A stretch of 64,000 nucleotides of DNA, taken from Schizochytrium sp. TIO01. Its lineage: Eukaryota > Sar > Bigyra > Thraustochytrida > Thraustochytriidae. A program made the position numbers and the translations under genes. The notes beneath the pieces are model-generated. The model saw only the letters and a program-made list of their open reading frames with translations. It did not search any database and had not been told where the DNA came from. The stretch is from the NCBI GenBank assembly GCA_004764695.1, contig SMSO01000033.1, forward strand, positions 387,001 to 451,000, written 5' to 3'. Below, piece by piece: positions 12,013 to 22,822 of the stretch (position 1 is the stretch's first letter; the number at the start of each line of letters is the position of its first letter).

Positions 12013-12931
12013 TAGCAAGTAGCATATTCTTTTGTTCAAATAACACTTTGTGGTATCATTTTACCCTTTTTTTTCTATTTGTTTATGAATCCTCACTATA
12101 TTACATTTCTCCAAATTTGGTCTTCGGTGTTCTATCGAAGCCTTCTTGTATTTTCCTTTTCTTGTCTATTAAATCCGAAATAGTAAGCCTTTTGAATGAT
12201 AAGTAAATACTGTAAAATTTATCAAATGCATGTGTAGAATCCTGCTATTGCGCACCAAATTTACATGTAAAAATCCAACTTCTTTCTTTTGAATTCTGAT
12301 CTCCTCTTCATTTGCAGCTTTGTCATTTAAAACAGGTCTCTGGCAATATGCATCTAGTACTACAAATGATTGCATGAGTCATGTTAACAGGGTTAACCAA
12401 AATCCACTAATCCCAAACAGCCAGACAACTCCATTCCACTTCATATAGTGTATATATATAAAATATATATATAAATGAGAGAGAGAGAGAGAGAGAGATT
12501 CTCCTTGCACTACATAACCTTGGGCTGAGTAGTTCAACTTATATCACTTATTTTAAAGAGATTATGTTGTACACCTTTGGTCGTAGATGTCTTGGTACAA
12601 CAGTAAAAGAGCAAACAAAAAATGAGAATAGCGACAGAAGACGACGAAATGGGGAGGAGATTTGAACTACACAAATTTGTAATCCGCAAGTGCCGCCTGG
12701 ACGAACCATACCTCGTGCACAAAGTTTTAACGTCATTGCAAAACAATCCAGGCAGGCGGCAAGTAGAAGAACAAGAAAAACAAGGGAAGAGAAAAAACAT
12801 GTGAGAAGAAAAGAATAAGAATCGCCAAAGGAAGAAGTTTAGACTTTTGTCTTGCTACAAACTCAGGGTTAGGAAGTAAAACAAAACCAAAGCAAGACTG
12901 CTCCCCATACAAAAAGCCAGAGGCAAGGCTT
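12013..12931. other. Convergent 3' flanks of kinase and RPS5
   Basis: No gene is recognised. It contains a short TA stretch (12450-12473) abutting a GA array (12477-12498). A minus-strand sequence at about 12660-12725 resembles parts of a tRNA but does not fold correctly (see rejected items). Confidence 0.6.
12477..12498. repeat. GA dinucleotide array, 11 units
   Basis: Perfect GA repeat immediately after a TA-rich stretch. Confidence 0.95.
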
Positions 12932-14032
12932 TTACCTAGCAGCCTTGGAGACGCGCTCAAGCTCGTCCTTCTTCTTGATAGCGTAGGAGTTGGAGGAGCC
13001 CTTGGAGGCGTTGATAATTTCATCAGCGAGGCACTCAGCGATGGACTTAATGTTGCGGAAGGAGGCCTCACGGGCGCCGACGGCGATGAGGTAGATGGCC
13101 TGGTTGACGCGGCGGAAGGGGGACACATCAACAGCCTGGCGACGCACAATACCGGCGGAACCGACACGGGTGGAGTCTTCGCGGGGGCCGGCGTTGGAGA
13201 CGGCGGTGACGAGGACCTGCATGGGGTTCTGGTCGGTCATGAGGTGGATAATTTCGAGGGCGTGCTTGACAATGCGGATAGCCATGAGCTTCTTGCCAGA
13301 GTTGCGGCCGTGGAACATGAGGGCGACGACGAGGCGCTCAACAAGGGGGCACTTGGCCTTGCGGAAGCGCTTCTTCTGGTAGCGACCAGCGGTGTGCGGC
13401 ATGAAAACAGCATCGTGCTGGGTAGCGGCCAGGTAGTCCTGAAGACCGAGGTCCTCGATCTGAATGTCCGCGAAGGACCTATATTTTACCAACGATTCGC
13501 GAGAGACATTATGTCATATATTGCCAATGAGCAACAGCCAACCAAAAGGGGCCATTCGTACACCACCCGTAGAACAGTTCAGGTCAAGTCGATTAGGACC
13601 ACACCCAGATTGATCAATCGAATGAAATAAATCCACATCAGCGAAGCATCCCAAACAAGCGCCAGTCAAATCCACAGTAGTAATGAATCCATCAATAGTA
13701 ACCAATTAATAAAAGGGCAAAGACCAGTCAATATAAAGTCGACCCATCATGAAAAAGCACGCCAAGAGCACATTGTATCACATCATATCACATCGCAATC
13801 ATCATCCCGTCAGTCATCAATGCTTATCACCAGAACATCACGTATATATCCCTCGGGTAAAGGGCCCTTCGCCACAGCCAGCCACCAAGTGACCACTCAT
13901 GCCATGGATGGCCATCTTAGCCAACTCCACCGTCAGAGCTGCGAGATGCCACCGCCGCAGGGCGAAACCGAGTCCTTTCCTCTCGAACGCCACGTACCAC
14001 TTGTTGAAGAGCTTGATCTCCGTTGCCGCCAT
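12932..14032 (-). CDS. 40S ribosomal protein S5 (uS7)
   Basis: Small-subunit ribosomal protein of the head domain near the mRNA exit and E site. Exon 1 is 13998-14032 (ATG at 14032, reads [12 protein letters not shown]), with donor GTACGT. The intron is 13479-13997 (519 bases), acceptor atatag. Exon 2 is 12932-13478. The junction restores [17 protein letters not shown], matching the family's KW..D.QI.D..LQDY block. Hallmarks include [30 protein letters not shown] and the ending [16 protein letters not shown]. The product is 193 residues, slightly shorter at the N-terminus than the human protein. Codon use is strongly C/G-ending, as expected for a ribosomal protein. Without exon 1 the gene would appear to start with an unrelated MVKYR. 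Confidence 0.97.
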
Positions 14033-15018
14033 CGTGCTAGTAGCTTGCCACGCTGCAAGACAGACCTCTTCGATCGATGTTTTGGTTTCCACTGCGCCCG
14101 CCAACCCCCTTGCTGTTCCCTTAATTCCCTCTCCTTCCTTCGCCACCATGACTATTCCCCATATTCCCCAGGGTTAGGGTATCGCGACTCGGTGGCGAAG
14201 AGAGAGGCCGAAACGTCAGAGGTTTCGCTGTAACGCTGAACGTAACGTGCGACAGTGGCCTGAGCCAAAATGGGTTGTGCAGGACGTTTCAAAGGAAAGT
14301 GGGTCGCGTTAGAGCAGTTACAAATAAAGCGGTTGGCTTGTTGCGGAAGTTAGAGAAGCGCCGATCATTGTCAGAAACGATGCTGGAAATGGAGGAATGA
14401 ATAAGCAGAATGGGAGGCCCGCTGAGATTTGATGCCTGCGAGAGAGTAGTTGGAGGAGTGGGGGGTCGAGTGGTGGTCTGTCTCAGCCGATAACTTTGGA
14501 GAGCATGACAGTATGATACGGAGCAGTGTTTGACGATTTAGAGGCTTTATGACTGATCGTCGAGGGAATTGGCAGTCAGTCGCCTATATCCGCACGGATA
14601 CTATAGGCTAAAGGATATCTTACTATAGGATGATTAATTTAGAAAGTAGAACAAATGACGGATAAGTAGCGCAAATTGGCGCCAGATCAGAAGCTGAAGA
14701 AGGCAGAGAGAGAAGAAGAAAACCTGAAGAGTACAACAGTTCGCGCATCCCGATCGCGAGTAGTCCACTATCAAGGCGACCACGGGTTGGGAAGCGTTGG
14801 AGGAAGCCGCGCGGGTGCTGCTTGCCGTGCTGGCCGTGCTCGCAGCCTGGCTCTGGACCGAGGTGGCGTCGTCTGCCGCGGCAACCGCGCCTTCAGCCGG
14901 TAGCGGTGCTTCCGTGTTGTCGGGGTCGAGGGCGCGAAGGGCGTCGAGCGCTACTCTTATATCGAGCACCTTTGCGTGCACTGCTTTTGCAGAGTCTTTT
15001 GGTCGCGAGGAGAGTGAA
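14033..15018. other. Divergent intergenic between RPS5 and FTS-like gene
   Basis: Probably carries the promoters of both RPS5 (leftward) and the FTS-like gene (rightward). The frame of the latter stays open upstream to 14797 without an ATG, so a 5' UTR or an unseen upstream exon lies there. Nothing else is assignable. Confidence 0.6.
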
Positions 15019-15841
15019 ATGAAGGCCCTAGGAAGAGTGTCGAGGCCGAGGCAGGGCTCACAAGCTTCTTCGCAACAGCAGCAACCTGGGAAACCTTCAT
15101 CGGCTTCGAATAGTAGATCTTCGACGACAGGATCTTCTTCTATGCCTAAAAACCCTGAGGACAACGCCATGATGACTCAAGAGGCCTTAACCACTCTGCG
15201 CAATTACAGATCGCAAAATTTGAAGGATTATAATATAATGGTTGAGTACAAGATGCTCAAGGAGGATGCACCACGTGGCGTGTACTTGCTGCCGGCACAG
15301 GATAACTTGAGGGAGTACTTTGGTGTAATTTTTGTAGAGGCAGGGCTGTACAGAGGTGCCATATTTAGGTTTCGCGTGGAGCTGTCAAAGCAGTACCCCT
15401 CGAATGGTGCCTTGCCCCGTGTGTACTTTGTCTCGCGTGTATTTCACCCTTATGTGCATCCATCGAGTGGCGACTTGAATATGAACGCAGGCTTCCCCTC
15501 ATGGCACACGCCAGAACACACCTTGGGCTCCATGCTTGCCTTTGTGAAACAAATATTTTACCTTCAAGACTACGGAGTGCCGGATCCGACAAACTTTCAG
15601 GCCGCCCAGCTTTGGACTCGTAACCAGAATTCGTTCTTGCAGCGTGTAGAGGACTGCGTAAGCTTGTCCATCGAGAAACGTTTGAAGAACGATACTGAGT
15701 CTACTATCCGCTTCACAGAATTTAACTCAACTCACAATGTGATTCGGGATGAGATCCTTCGTCGCGGGGCGCGACGAACTCCAATGTCTAAGGGTGGGTC
15801 TGGAGCTAAGCTTGATCAAGCTCTTCCTCAGCAGCAGCAGC

Positions 15842-15873
<32 letters not shown>

Positions 15874-16041
15874 GAGGGCAAGCCACGACAGCAGGAGATC
15901 AAGGAAGACTTGGGCACGCCTGAGAAGTCTTTTGATGAGAAACCGCCTTCTCCTGTGCCGTTTCCTCGTGATCTCGTCCACGAACGGTCTGAAAGCATTG
16001 ATGATGGAGATTCTGATGGAGCCGAGCCTGACCATGTCTAA
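15019..16041 (+). CDS. FTS/AKTIP-like ubiquitin E2 variant
   Basis: Inactive E2-fold (UEV) protein like Fused Toes/AKTIP. In animals and fungi this protein joins Hook and FHIP to link cargo such as early endosomes to dynein. The UEV domain spans about residues 70-227 of 340. Recognisable blocks are NIMVEYKMLK, the GVYLLP turn, REYFGVIFV, YRGAIFRF, PRVYF and FHPYVHPSSGDLN. The position where active E2s have the catalytic cysteine is occupied by LNMN, so no conjugation is expected. A polyglutamine run (about 272-290, CAG repeat) and an acidic C-terminus follow. The start is the first ATG in an open frame; a longer N-terminus from an upstream exon is possible. It converges on the cyclophilin-like gene. 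Confidence 0.85.
15829..15873 (+). repeat. CAG repeat inside the FTS-like gene
   Basis: About 15 codons, nearly all CAG with one CGG interruption, encoding a glutamine run. Likely length-polymorphic. Confidence 0.9.
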
Positions 16042-16431
16042 GGTGCTCCGAGCCTGTATGTAACCTTTCTACAATCAAAGAATCGCATTTACTACTATCT
16101 GCTATCAAAAAAGTAAGATGTTTACACTTTTTGTTCTGCTTACCATATTTGTCTATATGACTTCAGCACGTCAGGTTCACACCAGGTGAGGTCCTCTTGA
16201 TTTTATTTGTTTGTATTATGCTAATGCATACAGTGGTAGCTACCTCAGCTGCTTTTGTCTGTACTTTAGGTCCAATTCAAAAAATATTTGTTGATGAAGC
16301 CTAGTACTTTCTTTGATGATTTTATGAAGAAATTCCATACCAAGGTGATATTCTAATTTTACTTTTGAGTTTGAGGATGAAAACTATGATATTGGTGAGA
16401 GAACAGCCAATTAATATAATAACATGTCAGA
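16042..16431. other. Convergent 3' flanks
   Basis: A+T-rich spacer between the FTS-like gene and the cyclophilin-like gene, presumably both 3' UTRs. No further element seen. Confidence 0.7.
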
Positions 16432-17538
16432 TCAGGGCATTGATGGATTGGGGTCCTCAACTCTCATTGACACAATTTCGATATAGTCGACGAGGGAATT
16501 ATAGCTGTCGCCCTTGTTGGGAGCCTTATGCATCATATCAACCACAGCGTGGCCCTCAACTACCTTTCCAAAGCATGAATCTGCCTCGCTTGGCAGATCG
16601 TAAGAGGTTTGCCCTCCTGGGCCATGGTTCCTTGTGTTGTCTACTGTAGAGATATAGAAATCAGGCCCTCCAGGTCTTCCTGCAAGACCGATTGTGTACT
16701 TGACATGCTTGTAGTCATCACTATACTCCTGAAACGGAATCGACTCCCCCTGCATAGGAAGTTCCTTGAACCTCCTGTGCAAACCCTTATGAGTCGGCGA
16801 CTGGGGGCTAGCCTGAAGAACATGATGCGCATTTCTAATAAAAGAGCAGCCATCCCAAAGCCCAGCCTCCACCTGATTTAAGAAGTAGTTTACTGCTGTC
16901 GGCATAACATCCACACTCGCCATTTCCATAATAACATCTCCCTCAAAATCCTTTTCTACACTGTCTCCAGCCTTTGGAATTCTGACCTTCATCCGTACGC
17001 GAATCCTCTCTTGGGAAGGGTATCTTTGTCGAAGAGCGAATCGACTTGCGCTGGACATAGCATCTTGAAGTGTTGAAATCTGCTTCTGGCGAGCCCTGTC
17101 CTTGACTAAAAGTTTGTTCTTTTCAGAGACGCATGCTGAATCCTCGCTGCGGTCCTCCAGACGTGCTTGACACTTGCGGACGTCTTCTTCAGCATGCGCA
17201 AGAAGAGCCCTGGTCTCCTCGAGCTCTGAAGCAGTGCGATCGAGACGCACCGCAAGTAGCTCCGCGGGCTCTGAAGGTCGCAGAAAGAATCCTGAGGGTG
17301 GGTCTCCGCCTGAAAGGCCCTTTTGGCCCGAAAGAGAAGAGGCGCGAAGCTCATGAAGAGCGGCGCGGCTCGAAAGAGAAGCAGCTTCGAGTTCAAGGCA
17401 CCGCTGGTACGTGGCACCCAGGAGCATGAGAAGCACCAAGACGAGACCGCCAAGCACTAAGACTGGCCATCCTGGCGACCCCGAGGATCCTGGAGTACGG
17501 GAAAGAGGGGCCCGACGGCGGGATGCGTAAGCGTCCAT
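16432..17538 (-). CDS. Membrane-anchored cyclophilin-like protein
   Basis: Likely type II membrane protein of 368 residues. It has a short basic N-terminus, one membrane segment (about 24-43), a charged coiled-coil stalk (about 45-180) and a cyclophilin-like domain (about 195-362). The cyclophilin fold is indicated by DVIMEMASVDVMPTAVNYFL, GLWDGCSFIRN, YTIGLAGRPGGPDFYIS, NHGPGGQ and CFGKVVEGHAVVD. These correspond to the strand order and gatekeeper loops of peptidyl-prolyl isomerases. The canonical catalytic FHR is replaced by FIR, and the usual QGGD segment is not evident, so isomerase activity is doubtful. With a luminal orientation it would sit in the secretory pathway. The start ATG is directly followed by the basic anchor flank. 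Confidence 0.82.
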   Translation of the reverse strand: MDAYASRRRAPLSRTPGSSGSPGWPVLVLGGLVLVLLMLLGATYQRCLELEAASLSSRAALHELRASSLSGQKGLSGGDPPSGFFLRPSEPAELLAVRLDRTASELEETRALLAHAEEDVRKCQARLEDRSEDSACVSEKNKLLVKDRARQKQISTLQDAMSSASRFALRQRYPSQERIRVRMKVRIPKAGDSVEKDFEGDVIMEMASVDVMPTAVNYFLNQVEAGLWDGCSFIRNAHHVLQASPQSPTHKGLHRRFKELPMQGESIPFQEYSDDYKHVKYTIGLAGRPGGPDFYISTVDNTRNHGPGGQTSYDLPSEADSCFGKVVEGHAVVDMMHKAPNKGDSYNSLVDYIEIVSMRVEDPNPSMP

Positions 17539-18255
17539 CGATCGGACCTCAGATCAGCTAGGCATGAACGTTTCCGAGCGTCGCTATGGACCAATGCAGG
17601 AGTTAATTTGGCTTTGATGTCGGATCTCCTCTGGCACAATAGGTGACTATGCAAGTTCTAGTGATTATTAGATTCTACTATTATTTATTATTTTGAACTA
17701 ATTAAAAATATAAGAATAAAAGATAAAGTATTTTATAAACCGTTCTTTCGATGAAAAGGTGTTCGTTCGCTCCTGATTAGAAATGTTTGTCACGAACTGA
17801 GATAAGAGCTAAGAAAGATGCTGCGCAGTCGCAGAATCAAGCCAGTGATGAAGACACTCTATAGTTGCAAATCAAGACGCAACCTGAGACTGCGGATATT
17901 ATATGCCAATGATAAGTACTCATTGTATATAACCTAGACTTTTACTTTTTATTTGGGATTAGCAATGAATTTAACATTTTTATTTTTATTTTTATTTTTA
18001 AATTAACTTAGAAATTAAATTAAAAAATATAGATCGAAAAAGGACAAGTCGATATTAAAATTAAGACGTTATGGGCCTTTATACTGATGGTTAGGATATG
18101 TGTTGGAGTTTGGAGATCTCCATCGCGTTCCACAAGCCCAGATCATATATGCTGAGGACCATCGCAGAAGCTCTGAGCGGCGTTGAGCCGACCTCCAAGA
18201 CAGTCCTGAGCTTTAATTGAAGGCCTTAAAGTGGTGTTGTCACTTTTGGTACCGA
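17539..18255. other. Divergent intergenic, A+T-rich
   Basis: Lies between the starts of the cyclophilin-like gene and the CEP72-like gene. It contains an ATTTTT-type array (17975-18002). Promoters of both genes are expected; none is identifiable by motif. Confidence 0.65.
17975..18002. repeat. ATTTTT array
   Basis: Four to five tandem T-rich hexamers. Confidence 0.85.
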
Positions 18256-20004
18256 ATGCGGCGAGGTTTAGATGCCGCGAAGGAGGCGGAGGCGGCACAT
18301 GTGGCGGTTCAAGCCGTGGTAGCAAACAACGGATGGAGTCATAACAAAGACATCGAGACATGCGGGGCATTAGTACTTCAGAGACAAGGCATCGCAAAAA
18401 TAGGTTCCAGCCTAGAATTATTTACAAACCTGGTGCGGCTAGACCTTTCGCGAAACATGCTCACAAGCCTTGACGGCCTTGGACATCTTTCCAACCTTGA
18501 GGAGCTGAATGTGTACCTGAACAAGATTGATGATGCTCGAGAAATACTAAAACTCAGAAAACTTCCGGAGCTTCGAAAGCTTGACGCGAGACTAAACCCA
18601 GTCGTCAGGTCCCGGCTATACCGAAGCTTTGTAGTCCAACACCTTGAAGACCTCGAGGATCTTGATGAGCAACCTGTGAGTGCATTCGAGCGACGAAAAG
18701 CGAATGAGCTGCCCCCCATAGCTGCAGGAGATCTACAACCAAACCTTGACAGCGACGATGAAGGTGAAACGAGTGATGAAACTAGTGACAGAGATAGTGA
18801 TAGTGACGAAGGCAACGAAACAAATGAACGTAATGGTCCGGAGGTTCTGCCGAATCATCAACAGCGGTTCCAGGAGCATGGCCGAGATCATCAAGTCCAA
18901 TTGAAGCTCCAGGATCAAAGTCAGAACCACTATCAGGAGGAAGACTATAGTGACTCTGATGATGAGGACGAGGAGGACGAAGAGGACATTGATAGGACGG
19001 ATTACAAAAGCCTAGTTCTAGATCGGGATGAAGTCGGTCATAGTAAAGTAGTAGCATATGCCGGCCACGATGCCTCGCAAGAGGATTTGAGGAAATCAAA
19101 CCTTTCTAACTCGCCTTCTGAGCGCACGATGAACAGCCAAAGACCTTCTTCGGCCCTCGCTGCGTCGAGGTTGTCAATGAGGAGCGACTCTGTAAAACAT
19201 AATAAAGAGAATGCAAATTCTGCCCAGAAGAACCTTGACACCTCAACAGCATCGGCGCCAGTCAAGTTGAGCAGGTCCACTGGAGGGCAAAAGGCAGTGG
19301 CATCTAAACGACCACATGTAAAAATTATCGAGCCAGCACAGGAAATTCACTCCTGGGCAGGATTGCAGCAGAAGAAGGAATCAACAATGTCACTAGCTGA
19401 GGCAGAGGATGAGGGTGAGGCAGAATCTGTTCTTAATGCAGATCAAGTTCTCCTAGAACTCTTGAGACACATGCGCTCGCTACGCATGCCTGTAACGCAA
19501 TCAAGCTGGGAAGACACTGTGGCAGGGGTTAATGAACGCCTGGTGCGTCTTGTACAGTCGCGGAAAACAGAAAAGCAATCTTGGGAGGCAGAAAGGCAGT
19601 CACATCGAAATACGGTTGCACGTTTCAACCAAGAGCGGAGTGCTCTTTCAAATACGGAACGTACTTTACGTGAGCAGCTTGAATTATTAGCCGATCGATG
19701 CACAGCCTTGGAACACGAAAAGGCTGCAGTGGAGGGTCGCCTTCAGATTGCAGAGGAAACAAATCAAAGACAAACCGCTGCTGCAGCCCATGCTGCATCA
19801 ACACGTGAATCTGACGAGGATAGTAAAGCTCTGGCCAATATGCTTAAGGAGAGTCACAGCGCCTTGATTGCAACGAACGAGACTCTTCGCTCTCAACTTC
19901 ACGACCTTAAGGAGCAGTATGAAGCAGACGAGGCGCAATGGCAACGCAACTTCAATAATTTGCGCCACACGATAAGCTCTCTCACTCCATCTCAAGAAAA
20001 TTAA
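18256..20004 (+). CDS. CEP72/LRRC36-like leucine-rich-repeat protein
   Basis: 582-residue protein. The N-terminal leucine-rich repeats (about 38-145) include LVRLDLSRNMLTSLDGL and LEELNVYLNKI. The cap reads LDARLNPVVR...YR.FVVQHL...LDEQPVSAFERR. That cap is characteristic of CEP72/LRRC36, centriolar-satellite and centrosome proteins that in animals help recruit CEP290 and gamma-tubulin material. An acidic Ser/Asp-rich linker follows (about 150-260), then a low-complexity region, and a long coiled coil (about 400-570) with WEAERQSHRNTV and LREQLELLADR. The start is the first ATG; the same frame is open 13 codons farther upstream without an ATG. Centrosome or basal-body function is inferred from the family. 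Confidence 0.85.
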   Translation: MRRGLDAAKEAEAAHVAVQAVVANNGWSHNKDIETCGALVLQRQGIAKIGSSLELFTNLVRLDLSRNMLTSLDGLGHLSNLEELNVYLNKIDDAREILKLRKLPELRKLDARLNPVVRSRLYRSFVVQHLEDLEDLDEQPVSAFERRKANELPPIAAGDLQPNLDSDDEGETSDETSDRDSDSDEGNETNERNGPEVLPNHQQRFQEHGRDHQVQLKLQDQSQNHYQEEDYSDSDDEDEEDEEDIDRTDYKSLVLDRDEVGHSKVVAYAGHDASQEDLRKSNLSNSPSERTMNSQRPSSALAASRLSMRSDSVKHNKENANSAQKNLDTSTASAPVKLSRSTGGQKAVASKRPHVKIIEPAQEIHSWAGLQQKKESTMSLAEAEDEGEAESVLNADQVLLELLRHMRSLRMPVTQSSWEDTVAGVNERLVRLVQSRKTEKQSWEAERQSHRNTVARFNQERSALSNTERTLREQLELLADRCTALEHEKAAVEGRLQIAEETNQRQTAAAAHAASTRESDEDSKALANMLKESHSALIATNETLRSQLHDLKEQYEADEAQWQRNFNNLRHTISSLTPSQEN

Positions 20005-20719
20005 TGACCTCATTTAATAGCTGTAAAATGACATTTACTTTACATTATATTATTCACTTTAAATTATACCCTAACAAATAAGTCAAGCAGCTGAATTTGA
20101 GACTTTCCGTAGCAAGCAGTGAAGATGGCAACTAGCGAATAAGTTTTTAACAAAGCAACTTCTATATTTTTTTTTTAATTCGAGACTAAAAGTGCTTAAT
20201 CATCACGTCACTGGAATACTCGCAATCTCAATTCGGCCATCCGCAACGATACCTTCCAACAATTTGTACATTGCATAATAACAAAAATTATGCTCTAAAA
20301 TTTTAAACATCCCATTACATACTGGTATTTGCTAACTTGTTGGTAACAATTCTTCGCATTATACTTTCACAAAGGGAAAACTGATCATAGCAAGTACCAA
20401 GATGTACCAACCTTCGCAGCTAGCAACATCAATTGATCATCTAGAGTGATATTGTGATCGTTTTTACGTTCAAGAAGTGACAAAGCGGTACAAGAAGGGT
20501 CATAAAGTAAAACAATCAAATGAGCAACATAGAAGCGAAATCAGTAAATCATTTTCCTATAAAAGACGAGGCGTCGAGTTTGATATGGTATGTGCATGTC
20601 CTCCGCAAAGAGTCAGGAGCGAGAGTGACGTGACAAAAGGTGACGACATCAAAGACTGCGTCCCAAAGTGGGTCGCATACTTGCGCAAGTAAACGTGTGG
20701 CTGGGTTATCTAGTGGAGT
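20005..20719. other. Convergent 3' flanks
   Basis: Between the CEP72-like gene and the dehydrogenase. The left part is A+T-rich. No element recognised. Confidence 0.65.
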
Positions 20720-21883
20720 TTATGCCGATGTCCTCTGCTGGCAGGAGAGGAAGGAAGTGGCAAAAGCGGCAACAGCGGCAACACCACCGAGAGCAAACAA
20801 CAAGGAGGGTCCCTGGAGGGAGGCAGCCTGAAGGCGCTGCTGGAAGGTAGGCTTGAAGCTGGTAGGCTTCTCGTTCTTGTCCTCATGAAGGTATTCAGCA
20901 ATGAGGACAGCGTTGAGAGCAGCACCACGGAGGAGCTGATCACCGCAGACAAAGAGGTCGAGACCACGGTCTCCAAAGACCGGGTTGGCACGAACGCGGC
21001 CAGCCTCAACGTCATACTTAGCAGTGGCATTGAGGGGCATAGGGTACTTCTTCTCCTCAGGAACATCAACAAGCTGAACACCAACAGCCTCGTCAATGAG
21101 CTTCTTGGCCTTTTCAACGTCCACCGGAGCCCAGGTCTCCACGGTGAGGGCCTCAGCGTGAGCACGAAGAGTTGGGATGCGCACAGCAGTGCACGAGACC
21201 TGAAGGTCAGGCTCGCCGAAGATCTTGCGGGTCTCCCATACGACCTTCATCTCCTCGCGAGTGTACGCGTTCTCCTGGAAGGTGTCGATGTGCGGGATCA
21301 CGTTGAAGGCAAGAGGGTACGCAAAGGTGTTCACCTCGAGTGCGTTGCCCTTGACGTGGGCACGAGTCTGGTCCTCGAGCTCGGCCATTCCCTCGGCACC
21401 TGCACCACTAGCAGCCTGGTAGGTAGACACAATAAGGCGGCGGATACCGAACTCCTTGTGGAGCGGCCACAAGGCCATAGCGGCAATAGCGGTGGTGCAG
21501 TTGGGGTTGGCGATAAGCTTGGCGCCCTTGGCAACGTGTCCGTTGATCTCAGGGATCACAAGGGGGATGCCATCCATGTTGCGGAAGGCAGAGGAGTTGT
21601 CGATGACCACGGGGCCGCTTTCTGCAATGGCGGGGGCGTACTTGAGTGCGAAGGATCCGGAGACGGCCATGAAGACGACATCGAGGTTCTTGACCTTCTC
21701 GAGTGCGAACTCCTCCACAACAATCACACCAAAGTCGCCGCAGTTGATCTCCTTGCCGGCAGACTTAGCGCTGGCAAAAAGCTTGAGCTGAGTTACACCA
21801 CCAAGCTTGTCCTGGCGGTCCCCAAGCACCTTGATGAGCTCCTCACCCACGGCGCCAGTGCATCCCACGATACCCACACGCAT
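20720..21883 (-). CDS. Aspartate-semialdehyde dehydrogenase with C-terminal extension
   Basis: Catalyses NADPH-dependent reduction of aspartyl-phosphate to aspartate semialdehyde, the branch point to lysine, threonine and methionine. The Rossmann motif [10 protein letters not shown] (7-16), SGSFAL, the NNSSAFRNM-like block [10 protein letters not shown], the catalytic cysteine C129 in [16 protein letters not shown] and the C-terminal [13 protein letters not shown] are all present. Family members end near residue 335-340. This one has about 45 more residues, including a hydrophobic segment (about 358-380, [21 protein letters not shown]) and a short polar end. That resembles a tail anchor, which would place a normally soluble enzyme on a membrane. 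Codons are C/G-rich. The start ATG lies directly at the Rossmann fold, so there is no N-terminal transit peptide. Confidence 0.95.
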   Translation of the reverse strand: MRVGIVGCTGAVGEELIKVLGDRQDKLGGVTQLKLFASAKSAGKEINCGDFGVIVVEEFALEKVKNLDVVFMAVSGSFALKYAPAIAESGPVVIDNSSAFRNMDGIPLVIPEINGHVAKGAKLIANPNCTTAIAAMALWPLHKEFGIRRLIVSTYQAASGAGAEGMAELEDQTRAHVKGNALEVNTFAYPLAFNVIPHIDTFQENAYTREEMKVVWETRKIFGEPDLQVSCTAVRIPTLRAHAEALTVETWAPVDVEKAKKLIDEAVGVQLVDVPEEKKYPMPLNATAKYDVEAGRVRANPVFGDRGLDLFVCGDQLLRGAALNAVLIAEYLHEDKNEKPTSFKPTFQQRLQAASLQGPSLLFALGGVAAVAAFATSFLSCQQRTSA

Positions 21884-22385
21884 CTTTTCTGTTCCAGAGT
21901 CTCTAAACTAGACCAACCTGCCTCAAGCACGTGCCTGTCTTTAAAGCAAAGTCTGCACGGGACCCTCGAAGCCGTCGAGTGTTCGCTCGTCTCGCTGCTT
22001 GCTCGATCTCGTTCTGTATTTGATGCTGCCACAGCCCTTATCAAGCAAGGCCATCGAGTCTCTCAATCAATCCATTGACACCTCTTCCACAATTCCATAC
22101 CAAGAATCATAACCAACAAGAAAATTACATTACCACGACTATCAGTAACTAGCGAATTATACAGGAGATCTGCAAAGAAAAAGTTTTTAAAATTAAAAAC
22201 CTGAATATAATACTAACTATGACGATAAAAATTACAATCATCGATGCGATGATCATTTTAGAAGAAAAGTAAAAAGAAGAAAAAGAAAATGTCTCAAAGC
22301 AATGCTTTCACAGTTATGAATTGCTACAATGTACTTTAGGAAAACACTTTCTCACATTGATCATAATTAAAAGAGCCTTTTAAAA

Positions 22386-22416
22386 AGAAAAAAGAAAGAA
22401 AGAAAGAAAGAAAGAA
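22386..22416. repeat. GAAA microsatellite
   Basis: About seven tandem GAAA units. Confidence 0.9.
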
Positions 22417-22733
22417 GCGCCTGTTCTGGCAACGAAACGAGAGGCCGCCGCAGATGTTCCGCAAGTTACGAAAGATCCAAGCGTTCTCCCGCCCTCGGAA
22501 CGCCCATGCCTCAACTCCATCAGTCAAAAGAACGCCGTGAGAACGGAAAGAACTTGTAGAATTTTTGGAGCACTCAGAACCAGCGCACCGTGCGCGGAGC
22601 ACGGCTTCACTGATTTTACAGTTTCTGGGCACTGCAAACTCGAGCGAGGGCTGCTCAGGTGCTCAGTACCTACCTACCTGCTGCTTATTGTCTGGTTGGC
22701 GGTGGATTATATTGCATTGCCCTGAATGTACCG

Positions 22734-22822
22734 AGTCGATTGCATTGAATGAATTGAATTGTAATGGTTGAACTGCATTGAATTGCGCTACATTACATTA
22801 CATTATATTACATTACATTGCT
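22734..22822. repeat. Pentanucleotide ATTGA/ATTAC tract
   Basis: Degenerate ATTGA/ATTGC units pass into six near-perfect ATTAC units (about 22788-22820). Confidence 0.75.

Noticed and set aside
12655-12730. tRNA-like minus-strand sequence (TTCAAATC-like T-loop)
   Set aside because: The T-stem has mismatches and the acceptor ends do not pair; no consistent anticodon arm.
14797-15018. N-terminal extension of the FTS-like protein
   Set aside because: The frame is open but has no ATG; the hydrophobic Ala/Leu reading is not family-like. An upstream exon cannot be excluded.
20885-22078. 397-codon plus-strand frame opposite the dehydrogenase
   Set aside because: Mirror of a C/G-ending-codon gene; antisense frames of such genes are commonly open.
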